NCBI GenBank assembly: GCA_015655355.1
Contig: JAATFG010000051.1
Location: 1-55,079 of the forward strand
DNA length: 55,079 nt
Origin: Lysobacterales bacterium
GTDB lineage: Bacteria > Pseudomonadota > Gammaproteobacteria > Xanthomonadales > Xanthomonadaceae
Direction of reading: 5' to 3'
Part shown: positions 25,220 to 33,334 of the stretch, piece by piece
How positions within the stretch are numbered: position 1 is the stretch's first letter
Layout: the number at the start of each line of letters is the position of its first letter
Program-made: the position numbers and the translations under genes
The notes under the pieces: generated by a model
The model's input: only the letters and a program-made list of their open reading frames with translations
Databases searched by the model: none
What the model was told of the DNA's origin: nothing

Positions 25220-26575
25220 GTGGCCCGTTCTCCGCGCATCGACAAGACCCCGTTTGAAGCCGACATCCTCGACCTGAGCCACGACGGCCGCGGCGTCGCG
25301 CGCCGCGATGGAAAAAACCCGGGCGAAAACGGAAAAGTGACGTTCGTCGGCGGTGCGCTGCCGGGCGAAAGGGTGCTGGCCGAGCAGACCGCGAAAAGCC
25401 GCCATTTCGACGAGGCGAAGACCTTGCGGGTGTTGACGGCTTCGCCGGATCGGGTCGAACCGCGTTGCCCGCATTTCGGTACCTGTGGCGGTTGCGTGTT
25501 GCAGCATCTCGACGAAACCAGGCAGATCGAACTCAAGCAGCACACGTTGCTGGAAAACTTGGAGCGCATCGGCCACGTCAAGCCCGCGGCCGTGCTGCCG
25601 CCGCTGCGCGACGAAAGCTGGGGCTACCGGCGCAAGGGCCGTTTCTCGGTACGGCGCGTCGAAAAGAAGGACAAGACGCTGGTGGGTTTCCGCGAGCAGG
25701 ATCCGCGCTTCGTCGCCGATCTGCGCGAATGCCACACCGCGATTCCCGCAGTCGGTTTCAGGATCGAGGCGCTGGGCAAACTGGTCGATGCGCTGCAAGG
25801 CCGCGCCGACATTGCGCAGATCGAATTCATTGCCGGCGATGCGACCGACGCATTCGACGGTGTCGCGCTGGTGTTCCGCCATCTGAATCCGTTGAGCGAG
25901 AACGACCGCGGCGCACTGGCCGAGTTCGGCAAGGCGCATCGTTTCGCGATCTTCCTGCAACCCGGCGGCGTCGACAGCGTGCAGCCGTTGTGGCCGAGCG
26001 AGGTGCCACTGGCGTTCAAGCTGCAAAACTGGAACGTGGAGCTGGCGTTCCGTCCGCTGGACTTCATCCAGGTCAACGCGCGGCTCAACGAGAAGATGAT
26101 CGCGCGCGCATTCGAGTTGCTCGAACCGCAGGCCGGGGAACGCGTGCTCGACCTGTTCTGTGGTCTCGGCAATTTCACCCTGCCGCTGGCGCGACTGGCC
26201 GGCGAAGTGGTCGGCGTCGAAGGCGAGGCCGGGCTGGTCGATCGTGCGCGTGAAAACGCGCATCGCAATGGCTTGGCCAACGCGCAGTTCTTCGCCGCGG
26301 ATTTGACCCGGGACCAGCGCGGCACGCCGTGGATGCGCGCAGGTTTCGACAAGCTGCTGCTCGACCCGCCGCGCAGCGGTGCGATCGAAGTGCTGCAGCA
26401 ACTGCCGCTGAAACAATTCAAGCGCATCGTGTACGTGAGTTGCCATCCCGGTTCGCTGGCGCGCGACGCCGGCTTCCTGGTCAACGAGCAGGGGTGGAAG
26501 CTCAAGGCCGCCGGGGTGATGGACATGTTCCCGCACACCGCTCACGTCGAATCCATCGCGGTTTTCGAGAAGTGA
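25220..26575 (+). CDS. rlmD: 23S rRNA (uracil-1939-C5) methyltransferase
   Basis: A 451-residue SAM-dependent RNA methyltransferase. An N-terminal TRAM domain (about 1-70) is followed by a 4Fe-4S site: Cys83, Cys89 and Cys92 in RCPHFGTCGGC, and Cys171 in LRECHTAIP. The catalytic domain contains VLDLFCGLGNFTLPLA (SAM loop), LLLDPPRSGA and the nucleophile Cys in IVYVSCHPGSLARD. Start GTG at 25220 gives MARSPRIDKTPFEA; a TTG two codons upstream is less likely. A TACAAT -10-like hexamer lies 30 bases before. It heads a run of closely spaced plus-strand genes ending with mtnP. Confidence 0.95.
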   Translation: MARSPRIDKTPFEADILDLSHDGRGVARRDGKNPGENGKVTFVGGALPGERVLAEQTAKSRHFDEAKTLRVLTASPDRVEPRCPHFGTCGGCVLQHLDETRQIELKQHTLLENLERIGHVKPAAVLPPLRDESWGYRRKGRFSVRRVEKKDKTLVGFREQDPRFVADLRECHTAIPAVGFRIEALGKLVDALQGRADIAQIEFIAGDATDAFDGVALVFRHLNPLSENDRGALAEFGKAHRFAIFLQPGGVDSVQPLWPSEVPLAFKLQNWNVELAFRPLDFIQVNARLNEKMIARAFELLEPQAGERVLDLFCGLGNFTLPLARLAGEVVGVEGEAGLVDRARENAHRNGLANAQFFAADLTRDQRGTPWMRAGFDKLLLDPPRSGAIEVLQQLPLKQFKRIVYVSCHPGSLARDAGFLVNEQGWKLKAAGVMDMFPHTAHVESIAVFEK

Positions 26576-26578
26576 ATC

Positions 26579-27097
26579 ATGGGCATCGAGATTGAAAGGA
26601 AGTTCCTGGCAGGCAACGGCGGCTGGCGCGATGCGGTCGGGAAATCGGTACACATGGCGCAGGGCTACATCAACGACCTGGCGATGGTCGAAAGCGGCGC
26701 GCAGAAGGCCTCGGTGCGGGTGCGCATCGAAGGCGACAAGGCCTTCCTCAACCTGAAATCGCGCCAGCTCGGCACCACCCGGCAGGAGTTCGACTACGAA
26801 ATCCCGGCGAACGACGCGCGTGAACTGCTGAAACTGTGCGTCGGCGGATTGGTCGAAAAGACCCGGCATTACCTCGAGCACGCAGGCCACCTGTGGGAAA
26901 TCGACGAATTCGCCGGCGAAAACGCCGGGTTGGTTGTCGCCGAAATCGAACTGGACAGCGCCGACGAAGCCTTCGCGCTGCCGGCCTGGGCCGGCAAGCA
27001 GGTGACCGAATCGCTGCGCTATTACAATCTGGCCCTGGCCGCGCGCCCGTATTCGCAATGGAGCGAAGCCGAAAAGCGCGCCGAGGACATCGCATGA
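26579..27097 (+). CDS. CYTH-domain inorganic triphosphatase
   Basis: A 172-residue single-domain CYTH protein of the short bacterial type. The signature EIERKFL is at residues 4-10; other tunnel residues come from SVRVRIEGDKAFLNLK (RxR and K), EFDYEIP, the EKTRHYL and WEIDEFAGENAGLVVAEIEL acids. Such proteins hydrolyse tripolyphosphate with divalent metals. It begins 3 bases after rlmD and overlaps nagZ by 4 bases. It has no CHAD domain, unlike YgiF-like longer proteins. Confidence 0.9.
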   Translation: MGIEIERKFLAGNGGWRDAVGKSVHMAQGYINDLAMVESGAQKASVRVRIEGDKAFLNLKSRQLGTTRQEFDYEIPANDARELLKLCVGGLVEKTRHYLEHAGHLWEIDEFAGENAGLVVAEIELDSADEAFALPAWAGKQVTESLRYYNLALAARPYSQWSEAEKRAEDIA

Positions 27098-28131
27098 TCA
27101 TCATCGGCATCGCCGGCAAGGAATTGCAGGCGCACGAGCGCGACTGGCTGCAGCACGACGCCTGCGCCGGCGCATGCCTGTTCTCGCGCAACTTCGCTTC
27201 GCGCGCACAGGTCACCGAACTGTGCGCGTCGATTCGCGCCGCGGTGAACCGGCCGCTGCTGATCAGCGTCGATCAGGAGGGCGGGCGCGTGCAGCGCTTG
27301 CGCGAGGGCTACAGCCGGTTGCCGCCGCTGCAGGGTTTCGAACCGTTGTACGACAACGATCCGCAGGCCGCGTTGAAGCTGGCCGAGGAACATGCGTGGC
27401 TGATGGCCAGCGAGATGCGTGCGACCGGCATCGACCTGAGTTTCGCGCCGGTGGTCGATCTGGGCCGCGGCAACCAGGCGATCGGCAACCGCGCCTTCGC
27501 CGCGGTGCCTGAAGTCGTCGCCGATTTCGCCCGCGCCTACGTGCGCGGCATGCATGGCGTCGGCATGGCGGCGACGCTGAAGCATTTCCCCGGCCACGGC
27601 ACCGTGCGCGAAGACACCCACTTCGACGAAGCCGTCGATCCGCGCCCTTACGCGCAGATTCGGCACGAGGATTTGCTGCCTTTCGTCGCCGGCATCGAGG
27701 CGGGCGCCGACGCGGTGATGATGGCGCACGTGAAATATCCGGCGGTCGATGACGCGCCGGCGGGTTTCTCGAAGAAGTGGATAGTCGACATCCTGCGCGG
27801 CGAGCTGGGTTTCCGCGGCGTGGTGTTTTCCGACGACATCGGCATGGCCGCGGCGACGGCCGAAGGCAGCGTCAAGGCGCGCATAGACGCGCATCTGGAC
27901 GCCGGCTGCGACGTCGTGCTGGCCTGCCACCCGGACATCGCCGCCGAAGCCCTGCGCGCGGTCGAAGGCCGAGCACTCAACACCGCTGCGGTGATTTCGC
28001 TGATCGGCCGCGGCGCGCTGGGCTGGGCCGGGCTTCTGGCCGATAATCGCCACCGCGACGCGCAGCGCCGGCTCGAGCCGCTGTTGCCCGCCGCCCTACA
28101 ATCGCAACGCACCCACAAGGGATTGGCCTGA
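27094..28131 (+). CDS. nagZ: Beta-N-acetylhexosaminidase
   Basis: A 345-residue cytoplasmic glycoside hydrolase family 3 enzyme that removes GlcNAc from anhydro-muropeptides during peptidoglycan recycling. The NagZ motifs are LLISVDQEGGRVQRL near the N-terminus, the mobile catalytic loop KHFPGHGTVREDTH, and GVVFSDDIGMAAA with the nucleophile Asp. No signal peptide, consistent with cytosolic action. Its start overlaps the CYTH gene (ATGA) and its stop overlaps hpt (TGATG). NagZ activity also shapes AmpC beta-lactamase induction where an AmpR system exists; none is visible here. Confidence 0.95.
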   Translation: MIIIGIAGKELQAHERDWLQHDACAGACLFSRNFASRAQVTELCASIRAAVNRPLLISVDQEGGRVQRLREGYSRLPPLQGFEPLYDNDPQAALKLAEEHAWLMASEMRATGIDLSFAPVVDLGRGNQAIGNRAFAAVPEVVADFARAYVRGMHGVGMAATLKHFPGHGTVREDTHFDEAVDPRPYAQIRHEDLLPFVAGIEAGADAVMMAHVKYPAVDDAPAGFSKKWIVDILRGELGFRGVVFSDDIGMAAATAEGSVKARIDAHLDAGCDVVLACHPDIAAEALRAVEGRALNTAAVISLIGRGALGWAGLLADNRHRDAQRRLEPLLPAALQSQRTHKGLA

Positions 28132-28685
28132 TGAATACCCCACCGCTGTCCGCAGCGCTGAACAACTCGGAACTGATTTTCGACCGCACCGCGATCGAGG
28201 CGGCAATCAAGTCGATGGCGGCGAAGGTCGCCGAGGACTACCGCATCGGCGCGCCGCCGGTGTACCTGTCGATCATGCAGGGCGCGTTGCCGTTCGCCGC
28301 GCAACTGGCGATGGAAATCGGCGTGCACGGCGTCGACCTGCAGTTCGACTACGCCCATGCCACCCGCTATCGCGGCGAAACCAGCGGCGGCGAACTGGTC
28401 TGGCGGCACCGGCCGACGACTTCGCTGTATGGCCGCCGCGTGCTGATCGCCGACGACATCCTCGACGAAGGCCTGACCCTGGCCGCGGTCAAGCAGTGGT
28501 GCCTCGAACAGGGCGCCACCGACGTGCGCATCGCGGTGCTGACGGTCAAGAACCACCGCCGCGTGGTCGAAGGCCTGGAAGCCGACTACTTCGGCCTCGA
28601 AGTGCCGGACCGTTACGTGTTCGGCTACGGCATGGATTACCACGAGCAGGGTCGCAACCTGCCGGCGATCCACGCGTTGAAATGA
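28131..28685 (+). CDS. hpt: Hypoxanthine-guanine phosphoribosyltransferase
   Basis: A 184-residue purine salvage enzyme. The PRPP-binding motif is VLIADDILDEGLTLAAV; the first loop YLSIMQGALPFAAQLA and YRGETSGGELVW are typical of the bacterial Hpt group. It converts hypoxanthine or guanine to IMP or GMP in the cytoplasm. The start overlaps the nagZ stop by one base and mtnP follows after 7 bases, a sensible partner because MtnP releases hypoxanthine. Confidence 0.9.
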   Translation: MNTPPLSAALNNSELIFDRTAIEAAIKSMAAKVAEDYRIGAPPVYLSIMQGALPFAAQLAMEIGVHGVDLQFDYAHATRYRGETSGGELVWRHRPTTSLYGRRVLIADDILDEGLTLAAVKQWCLEQGATDVRIAVLTVKNHRRVVEGLEADYFGLEVPDRYVFGYGMDYHEQGRNLPAIHALK

Positions 28686-28692
28686 TGCGACG

Positions 28693-29448
28693 ATGAGCGA
28701 CGCTATCTCGCTGGCCGTGATCGGCGGCACCGGCATCTACAGGCTGGCGCAACTGCAGGACGTGGAAGCGCGCGAAGCCGACACGCGCTTCGGCAGGCCG
28801 TCCGGCCCGGTGCGCATCGGCACGCTGGGCAAGGCGCGCGTGGCTTTCCTCGCACGGCATGGCGAAGGCCATTCGGTGCCGCCGCACAAGGTCAATTACC
28901 GCGCGAATCTGCAGGCGTTGCGGGACCTCGGCGTGCGCCGCGTGCTCGCGCTCAACACCGTCGGCGGCATCACGGATGACTTTGGCCCGCGCGTGCTGGC
29001 GTGTCCCGATCAGTTGATCGACTACACGTGGGGCCGCGTTTCGACGATCTGCGAAGAAGACGGTGCGGACGTGTTGCACGTCGATTTCGGCGATCCGTAC
29101 ACGCCGGCATTGCGCAAGCATATCCTCGATGCGGCAAACGTGACGGGCGTCACTCTCGTCGATCGCGGTTGCTATGGCGCAACGCAAGGGCCGCGCCTCG
29201 AAACCCGGGCCGAGATCGCCCGCATGCGCCGCGATGGCTGCGATCTGGTCGGCATGACCGGCATGCCGGAAGCGGGCATCGCGCGCGAATTGGGGCTGGA
29301 TTACGCGTGCCTGGCCGTTGTCGCCAATTGGGCGGCCGGTTGCGGCGATGCGATCGAGATCACGATGGCCGAAGTGCTCGCCAACGTCGATGCGGCATCG
29401 GCGCGCATCGTGGACTTGGTCACCGTTTTGGCGAATGCCGGCCAATAG
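28693..29448 (+). CDS. mtnP: S-methyl-5'-thioinosine phosphorylase
   Basis: A 251-residue member of the MTAP/PNP phosphorylase family. Motifs: VIGGTGIYRL (phosphate loop), FLARHGEGHSVPPHKVNYRAN, and the substrate region CYGATQGPRLETRAEIARMR followed by VGMTGMPEAGIARELGL. In Pseudomonas and xanthomonads the homologue placed next to nagZ acts on methylthioinosine, releasing hypoxanthine, which hpt can salvage. The assignment to methylthioinosine instead of methylthioadenosine rests on this context and the family, not on residues I can prove here. Confidence 0.8.
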   Translation: MSDAISLAVIGGTGIYRLAQLQDVEAREADTRFGRPSGPVRIGTLGKARVAFLARHGEGHSVPPHKVNYRANLQALRDLGVRRVLALNTVGGITDDFGPRVLACPDQLIDYTWGRVSTICEEDGADVLHVDFGDPYTPALRKHILDAANVTGVTLVDRGCYGATQGPRLETRAEIARMRRDGCDLVGMTGMPEAGIARELGLDYACLAVVANWAAGCGDAIEITMAEVLANVDAASARIVDLVTVLANAGQ

Positions 29449-29452
29449 GTGA

Positions 29453-29481
29453 TTGTCAAGTTAACGATGTCTTTGCATACT
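29453..29481 (+). promoter_or_regulatory. Sigma-70-type promoter of the cold-shock gene
   Basis: TTGTCA (29453-29458), a 17-base spacer and CATACT (29476-29481) lie just after the mtnP stop. Transcription would start near 29488, leaving a leader of about 75 bases before the cold-shock ATG, in keeping with the long structured leaders of csp mRNAs. Confidence 0.55.
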
Positions 29482-29563
29482 GCGGCCTGCGTGCACGGGC
29501 TTGCTTCATGGTGATGCAGCCGCGTCGCACGTGCTTCCATCCAATCAGGAAAACAGCACAGCT

Positions 29564-29770
29564 ATGCCGTACGGTACCGTGAAGTGGTTCAACGACGCCA
29601 AGGGTTTCGGGTTCATCGCCCCGGAAGATGGCAGCGCCGACGTGTTCGCGCATTTCTCCGCCATCAACGCCAAGGGCTTCCGCAGCCTGCAAGAAGGCCA
29701 GCGCGTCAGCTATGAAGTGACGCAAGGCCCGAAGGGCGCACAAGCCTCGAACATCGTGCCAGTGGCCTGA
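29564..29770 (+). CDS. cspA: Cold-shock protein (CspA family)
   Basis: A 68-residue single OB-fold domain. Both RNA-binding motifs are intact: KGFGFIAP (RNP1) and VFAHFSAI (RNP2), preceded by [12 protein letters not shown]. It acts as an RNA chaperone in the cytoplasm. The ATG at 29564 is preceded by AGGA. It has its own promoter and a strong terminator, so it is a monocistronic unit. Which csp paralogue it is cannot be told. Confidence 0.95.
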   Translation: MPYGTVKWFNDAKGFGFIAPEDGSADVFAHFSAINAKGFRSLQEGQRVSYEVTQGPKGAQASNIVPVA

Positions 29771-29801
29771 TTCCGTCAGGCTGCAAGATGCGAATTCTTC
29801 G

Positions 29802-29828
29802 AACCCTCGCCTCGGCGAGGGTTTTTTT
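29802..29828 (+). terminator. Rho-independent terminator of the cold-shock gene
   Basis: ACCCTCGCC-TC-GGCGAGGGT followed by TTTTTT: a perfect 9-bp stem and T run starting 32 bases after the cold-shock stop. Confidence 0.92.
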
Positions 29829-29935
29829 ATGCGCGCAGCCCCGCTTCGGCGGATTGTTTTGTGGCGCGAAATGCGCAATTTTTCCGCAAACGCACGAAGC
29901 GTGCACAATCCTCGCAAGCTTAGGAGGACGTTGCC

Positions 29936-31615
29936 ATGACCGCATTGCCGTCGCTGCAAACCCGTTTCGAGCCACGCGCTTTTGAAACGCATGTCGTCGA
30001 GAACCAGCCGCCGCCATTCGGGGGGCACGAAGCGCCGCGCGACTTGTGGCAGGACGACGTCGCCCTGCGCGAAGCATTGCAGCGCGAGGGCGCGCATGCG
30101 TTCGCCGAGCGCGTCGCCGCCTATGCCGCGCTGGCCGGCGGCGAACTGTACGCACTAGGCTTCGACGCCAACCGCGACAAGCCGCGCCTGAAGACCCACG
30201 ACCGCTACGGCCATCGCATCGACGTGGTCGAATTCCATCCGGCCTATCACCAGTTGATGGCGACGGCGAAGGCGCATGGCGTCGCCGGCCTGTCGTGGCA
30301 TGCCGCGCCCGGGCAGGACGTGCAGCCGGGCGCGCACGTCGCCCGCGCGGCATTGAGTTACCTGCATCACCAGGCCGAGGCGGGAACCAGCTGTCCGCTG
30401 ACGATGACCCACGCCGCGGTGCCGGTGCTGCGACGCGAACCCTCCTTGCGCGAATGGGCGGACAAGGCCGCGGCGCCCTTCTACGATCCGCGCGACGTGC
30501 CGATCGGCGGGAAGCGCGGCATCACCATCGGCATGGGCATGACCGAGAAGCAGGGCGGCAGCGACGTGCGCAGCAATGCGACGGCGGCGGCGGCGCGCGG
30601 CGACGGCGAATACGAACTGGTCGGGCACAAGTGGTTCTTCTCCGCACCGATGAGCGATGCTTGGCTGGTGCTGGCGCAGGCGCCGGGCGGCCTGTCGTGC
30701 TTCTTGCTGCCGCGGCGCCTGCCCGACGGCGAAAAGAACGCCTTCCGTGTCATGCGCCTGAAGGACAAGCTTGGCGACTGGGCCAATGCGTCGAGCGAGG
30801 TCGAGTTCACCGGCGCGCGCGCATGGCGCATCGGCGACGAAGGCCGCGGCGTGGCGACGATCATCGAGATGGTGATGTTCACGCGCCTGGACTGCATGCT
30901 CGGCTCGGCCGCGGAAATGCGCATGGCACTGGCGCAGGCGCTGCATCATGCACGGCATCGTCAGGCCTTCGGCAAGCCCTTGGCCGAACACGTGCTGATG
31001 CGCAACGTGCTGTGTGACCTGGCGCTCGAATCCGAGGCGGCGACCGCGCTTTCGATGCGGGTGGCGCGTGCGGTCGATGCCGCGCCGCGCGATGCGGGCG
31101 AAGCCGCGTTCGCGCGCATCGCCACTGCGATCGGCAAATACTGGATCTGCAAGCGCGTCGCCGCCTTCGTCAACGAAGCGCAGGAATGCCTTGGCGGCGC
31201 CGGTTACGTCGAGGAATCGATCCTGCCGCGGCTGTATCGGCAGGCGCCGCTCAACGGCATCTGGGAAGGCAGCGGCAACGTCCAGTGCCTGGACGTGCTG
31301 CGCGCGCTGGCGCGCGAGCCGGAAGCCGGTGCGGCCTTGCTGAAGCAGTTGCAGGCGGTGCAGGGCGATGCGCGTTACCGGATCGCGGTCGAGGCGCTGC
31401 AGAAACAACTCGCGGCGGGCGTCGAGGAGGCCGAGGCGCGCTGGCTGGTGGAGAAGCTCGCGTTGGTGCTGCAGGCCTCGGTGCTGTTGCAGGCGCAAAG
31501 CCCGCTGGCCGAAGCCTTCATCCGCAGCCGCTTGAACGGCGAACACGGGCTGGCGTTCGGCACGCTGCCGAAAGACGCGGTGGACGCGGCGATCCTGCGC
31601 CGGGCGCTGCCGTAG
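29936..31615 (+). CDS. AidB-like acyl-CoA dehydrogenase
   Basis: A 559-residue flavoprotein resembling E. coli AidB (541 residues) more than catabolic acyl-CoA dehydrogenases. It has the long N-terminal part (VENQPPPFGGHEAP, FHPAYHQLM), ACAD motifs GMGMTEKQGGSDVRSN and HKWFFSAPMSDAW, and the C-terminal NEAQECLGGAGYVEESILPR and GIWEGSGNVQCLDVLRAL typical of AidB. AidB is induced by alkylation damage and binds DNA in E. coli; the substrate is unresolved. A strong AGGAGG lies 8 bases before the ATG. It is followed by a convergent gene. Confidence 0.85.
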   Translation: MTALPSLQTRFEPRAFETHVVENQPPPFGGHEAPRDLWQDDVALREALQREGAHAFAERVAAYAALAGGELYALGFDANRDKPRLKTHDRYGHRIDVVEFHPAYHQLMATAKAHGVAGLSWHAAPGQDVQPGAHVARAALSYLHHQAEAGTSCPLTMTHAAVPVLRREPSLREWADKAAAPFYDPRDVPIGGKRGITIGMGMTEKQGGSDVRSNATAAAARGDGEYELVGHKWFFSAPMSDAWLVLAQAPGGLSCFLLPRRLPDGEKNAFRVMRLKDKLGDWANASSEVEFTGARAWRIGDEGRGVATIIEMVMFTRLDCMLGSAAEMRMALAQALHHARHRQAFGKPLAEHVLMRNVLCDLALESEAATALSMRVARAVDAAPRDAGEAAFARIATAIGKYWICKRVAAFVNEAQECLGGAGYVEESILPRLYRQAPLNGIWEGSGNVQCLDVLRALAREPEAGAALLKQLQAVQGDARYRIAVEALQKQLAAGVEEAEARWLVEKLALVLQASVLLQAQSPLAEAFIRSRLNGEHGLAFGTLPKDAVDAAILRRALP

Positions 31616-31660
31616 CTAGCGTCGCTGGGGCTGCCTTTGCGCGGCAGGCGGTGATGCGAA

Positions 31661-32524
31661 TCAGCCGCGCTGGATGTTCGGCAGCGGCTGGTAGCGGCCG
31701 ATCGCCATCGGCCGTGCGGTATTGGCCAGTTGCGGTTGCAGGGTGAAGGTGAAGCGGAACCCGAGTTCGTGCGCGGCCAGTGCCGCCTGCGGGCTGGGAC
31801 CGCAGGGCCAGGCCAGGGCGCGCGGCGCGTGCCCGAGTTCGCGCCGGAACAGTTCGCGCGAATGCTGCAGGTCGGCGCGCAGCCGCGCCTGGTAGGCCGC
31901 ATCGCTTTCGTAGCCGATGCCCGGCTGGTAACGGCGCGCGATCGCCGCCGGCAGGCGCGAGCCATCCGGGCCGGTGGTGACCGCGTCGTGCAGGGCATAG
32001 CCGGCGCTGGCGAATTCGACCAGGCCCGAAGCCTGCATCTGCCGCGCTTGTTGCCAGTTGACGAAGCGGCCGTCGTGGTCGTTCTCGATCCACTTGCCGA
32101 CCAGCGGGGCGACGATCGGCACGTGGTGCGCCAGCGCCAGCGGGAACACGCGGTCGTACAGTGCACGGTAGCCGTTGTCGAAGGTGAGCAGGACCGCGTT
32201 CGGCGGCAGCGCTTGTTCGCCGCGTTGCGCGCGCTCGATGTCGTCCAGCGAAATGGCGTGCATGCCGTTGCCGGCGACCCAGTCGAAGAAGGTCCGCAGC
32301 CGGTCTTCGCCGTTCTTGCCGGGCGTGGCCGCGATGTCGTTGAGCGAGATCGCCATGAACGGCTGGCCCGGCCCGGCGTGCGCCAGTGCGGGTTCCTTCG
32401 CCGGATTGACGCTGGGCGGGCCGGCAACGGCCAGCAGCGGTGCGAGCGCGAGCAGCAGCACCAGCAGCTTGAGCAGGCGGGCGGTGCGCAGGAAGCGGGC
32501 GATGTGGATGACGCTGGTTTTCAT
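31661..32524 (-). CDS. PgaB-like polysaccharide deacetylase with degenerate active site
   Basis: A 287-residue exported protein. An N-terminal membrane/signal segment (residues 17-35, LLKLLVLLLALAPLLAVAG) precedes a NodB-type deacetylase domain that follows PgaB closely: NAVLLTFDNGYRALYDRVFPL, SGLVEFASAGYALH, ALAWPCGPS, FTFTLQPQLANTARP. Compared with PgaB, the second metal-binding Asp of TFDDG is Asn117 and the first His of the HxxxxH metal pair is Ala174; the second His (179) and first Asp (116) remain. The C-terminal hydrolase domain of PgaB is absent. Probably catalytically impaired or a binding/regulatory paralogue. Start ATG 32524 gives a proper signal region. Confidence 0.75.
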   Translation of the reverse strand: MKTSVIHIARFLRTARLLKLLVLLLALAPLLAVAGPPSVNPAKEPALAHAGPGQPFMAISLNDIAATPGKNGEDRLRTFFDWVAGNGMHAISLDDIERAQRGEQALPPNAVLLTFDNGYRALYDRVFPLALAHHVPIVAPLVGKWIENDHDGRFVNWQQARQMQASGLVEFASAGYALHDAVTTGPDGSRLPAAIARRYQPGIGYESDAAYQARLRADLQHSRELFRRELGHAPRALAWPCGPSPQAALAAHELGFRFTFTLQPQLANTARPMAIGRYQPLPNIQRG

Positions 32525-32578
32525 CGGGCGCCCTTCTTCGATCCGCGGGAGCCATGAATCTAGCACCGGTCACGTCAT

Positions 32579-32808
32579 TTACGTGATTTGGTTCACATTG
32601 TCGGGCGGGGGAGGTTCAGGCGCCGGCGCGATGTCGAGCAGGTGGCCCTTGTCGTCGAAATGGGCGAGCTTGCACTGCGCGCGGCCAGCGCCTGAGTGTC
32701 GGGCAGGTTCCAGAAGCGCGCATGCCAGGCGCCGGCCAGCGGCGGCTGTACGGCTTGTGCTTGCGCGATCAGCGCCCCGAGTTTGGCCAGTAGGTCGTCG
32801 CGTACAAT
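32579..32808 (-). pseudogene. Small gene broken by a 1-base frameshift
   Basis: Two adjacent stretches in different frames look coding and join sensibly: DDLLAKLGALIAQAQAV and PPLAGAWHARFWNLPDTQAL, then QCKLAHFDDKGHLLDIAP to a stop at 32579-32581. The switch falls in the alternating CG run near 32685-32690, where one missing base would restore ...LAARAQCKL.... Both parts have G/C-rich third positions like the neighbours. No ATG is found at the N-terminal end; the reading continues back to about 32808, where only an ATT precedes VRDDLL. Product unknown; I believe it was a short cytosolic protein. Confidence 0.5.
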
Positions 32809-32835
32809 GCGCCGCTTTCTTCGCGGATGCCGCCC

Positions 32836-33324
32836 ATGCCCTACACGCCCATCGTCGCCACGCTCGGTTACGTGCTTTCGCCTGACGCCAAGCGCGTGCT
32901 GATGATCCATCGCAACGCGCGGCCGGGCGACCTGCATCTGGGCAAGTACAACGGCTTGGGCGGCAAGATCGAGCGCGACGAGGACGTGGTCGCGTGCATG
33001 CGCCGCGAAATCCGCGAGGAGGCCGGGATCGAGATCGAGGAAATGGCGTTGCGCGGCACGATGTCGTGGCCGGGTTTCGGCAAGGACGGCGAGGACTGGC
33101 TGGCCTTCGTCTTCGTCATCACGAAATTCTCCGGCACGCCGCTGCAAGGCAATCCCGAGGGCACGCTGGAGTGGGTCGATGCGGACAAGCTCCTCGACCT
33201 GCCGCTGTGGGACGGCGACAGGCATTTCGTGCCGCTGGTGTTCGACGCCAACCCGCGCGCCTTCCACGGGGTGATGCCGTACAGGGACGGCAAGCCGGTG
33301 TCATGGCGTTATTCGCGGCTCTGA
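32836..33324 (+). CDS. Nudix hydrolase (8-oxo-dGTP diphosphatase-like)
   Basis: A 162-residue MutT-type enzyme. The Nudix box is complete: GLGGKIERDEDVVACMRREI followed by REEAGIEI (GX5EX7REUXEEXGU). The N-terminus IVATLGYVLSPDAKRVLMIHR and the HLGKYNGLGGK context match the MutT/NUDT1-like subgroup annotated as 8-oxo-dGTP diphosphatase. ATG 32836 (MPYTPIVATLGYV) is preferred; another in frame at 32827 is possible. A TACAAT -10-like hexamer lies 27 bases upstream. Cytoplasmic sanitation of oxidised nucleotides is the likely role, though the exact substrate is inferred. Confidence 0.85.
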   Translation: MPYTPIVATLGYVLSPDAKRVLMIHRNARPGDLHLGKYNGLGGKIERDEDVVACMRREIREEAGIEIEEMALRGTMSWPGFGKDGEDWLAFVFVITKFSGTPLQGNPEGTLEWVDADKLLDLPLWDGDRHFVPLVFDANPRAFHGVMPYRDGKPVSWRYSRL

Positions 33325-33334
33325 AGCCGGCCTT

